In this document: positions 63,981 through 64,000 of the stretch, in pieces
How positions within the stretch are numbered: the stretch's first letter is position 1
Layout: each line of letters opens with the position of its first letter
Assembly (NCBI GenBank): GCA_020055645.1
Contig: JAECZT010000008.1
Coordinates: forward strand, 682,001-746,000
DNA: 64,000 nucleotides
Direction: 5' to 3'
Source of the DNA: Tomocerus qinae
Lineage: Eukaryota > Arthropoda > Collembola > Entomobryomorpha > Tomoceridae
The notes under the pieces: model-generated
Seen by the model: only the letters and a program-made list of their open reading frames with translations
Database searches by the model: none
What the model was told of the DNA's origin: nothing
Program-made: the position numbers and the translations under genes

Positions 63981-64000
63981 TTGGCTCGTACAAGTATTAA

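Larger units (their letters stand above)
54556..64000. repeat. Satellite block XI: right flank, about 160 monomers, no insert
   Basis: The first 0.6 kb still belongs to the higher-order unit. From about 55.15 kb the array resembles 1-6 kb of the window, with shared 'caacacttg', 'gtataaaatcttg', 'cttgtacaagttaaaaaaa' and 'cctttcaatg' variants. Further right, private variants appear: 'cgtagaagtattaag', 'cgtagatgtatt', 'ataaccattaaatcc', 'ttgcatcg'. The array runs off the window end, so its true limit is unknown. Confidence 0.96.

Noticed and set aside
1-64000. Reverse-strand frame open for about 19 codons in each A monomer
   Set aside because: It ends in TAA once per 60-bp monomer, and the other frames also close. 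It is a by-product of the repeat.
1-64000. CENP-B box or telomere repeat
   Set aside because: No match to the CENP-B box and no short G-rich telomeric repeat was found. A centromeric role stays unproven.

Overview
The window holds no recognisable gene. It is one long AT-rich satellite array, about 24% G+C in the monomers. It is broken at ten places by a 1,579-bp insert that carries terminal inverted repeats (TIRs). Higher-order tandem repeats of this kind, with a transposon-like insert co-amplified inside them, point to a eukaryotic nuclear genome, from a heterochromatic or (peri)centromere-like region. The species cannot be named from the sequence, and nothing looks bacterial, viral or organellar.

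Satellite. About 48.2 kb, roughly 800 monomers, is built from two related monomers. Type A is 60 bp (core, then 'tattaaatcatgaatttc'). Type B is 56-57 bp (core, then 'tttaaaaaataattaaaa'). A subtype of A, here called C, carries 'caattattaaatcttg' after the core. All share the core CTCGTACAAG, which holds the monomer's only CpG. The base before the core is diagnostic: gGCTCG before A and C, gCCTCG before B. The usual order is one B followed by one to four A monomers, and the A directly after a B usually reads CTCGTATAAG.

Insert. Ten same-orientation copies start at 13329, 18796, 22844, 27842, 31892, 35941, 44827, 47348, 49869 and 52977. All are 1,579 bp, and I noticed one base difference among them (33357). 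Their ends form a 32-nt TIR with 28 matching positions. Each sits in the same C monomer between AATT copies, and an empty version of that site occurs at 13032-13035. The economical reading is one ancient insertion of a non-autonomous DNA-transposon-like element, multiplied since then with its satellite surroundings rather than by transposing.

Layout. 1-12.4 kb is insert-free satellite with internal duplications. 12.4-55.1 kb is the insert-bearing core, with spacings of 5467, 4048, 4998, 4050, 4049, 8886, 2521, 2521 and 3108 bp. 55.1-64 kb is again insert-free and shares rare monomer variants with 1-6 kb. The core therefore looks like a recent expansion inside an older array. Junctions between differently arranged blocks, and monomers that are part A and part B, record unequal exchange. 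No coding, tRNA, rRNA or CRISPR feature can be supported.
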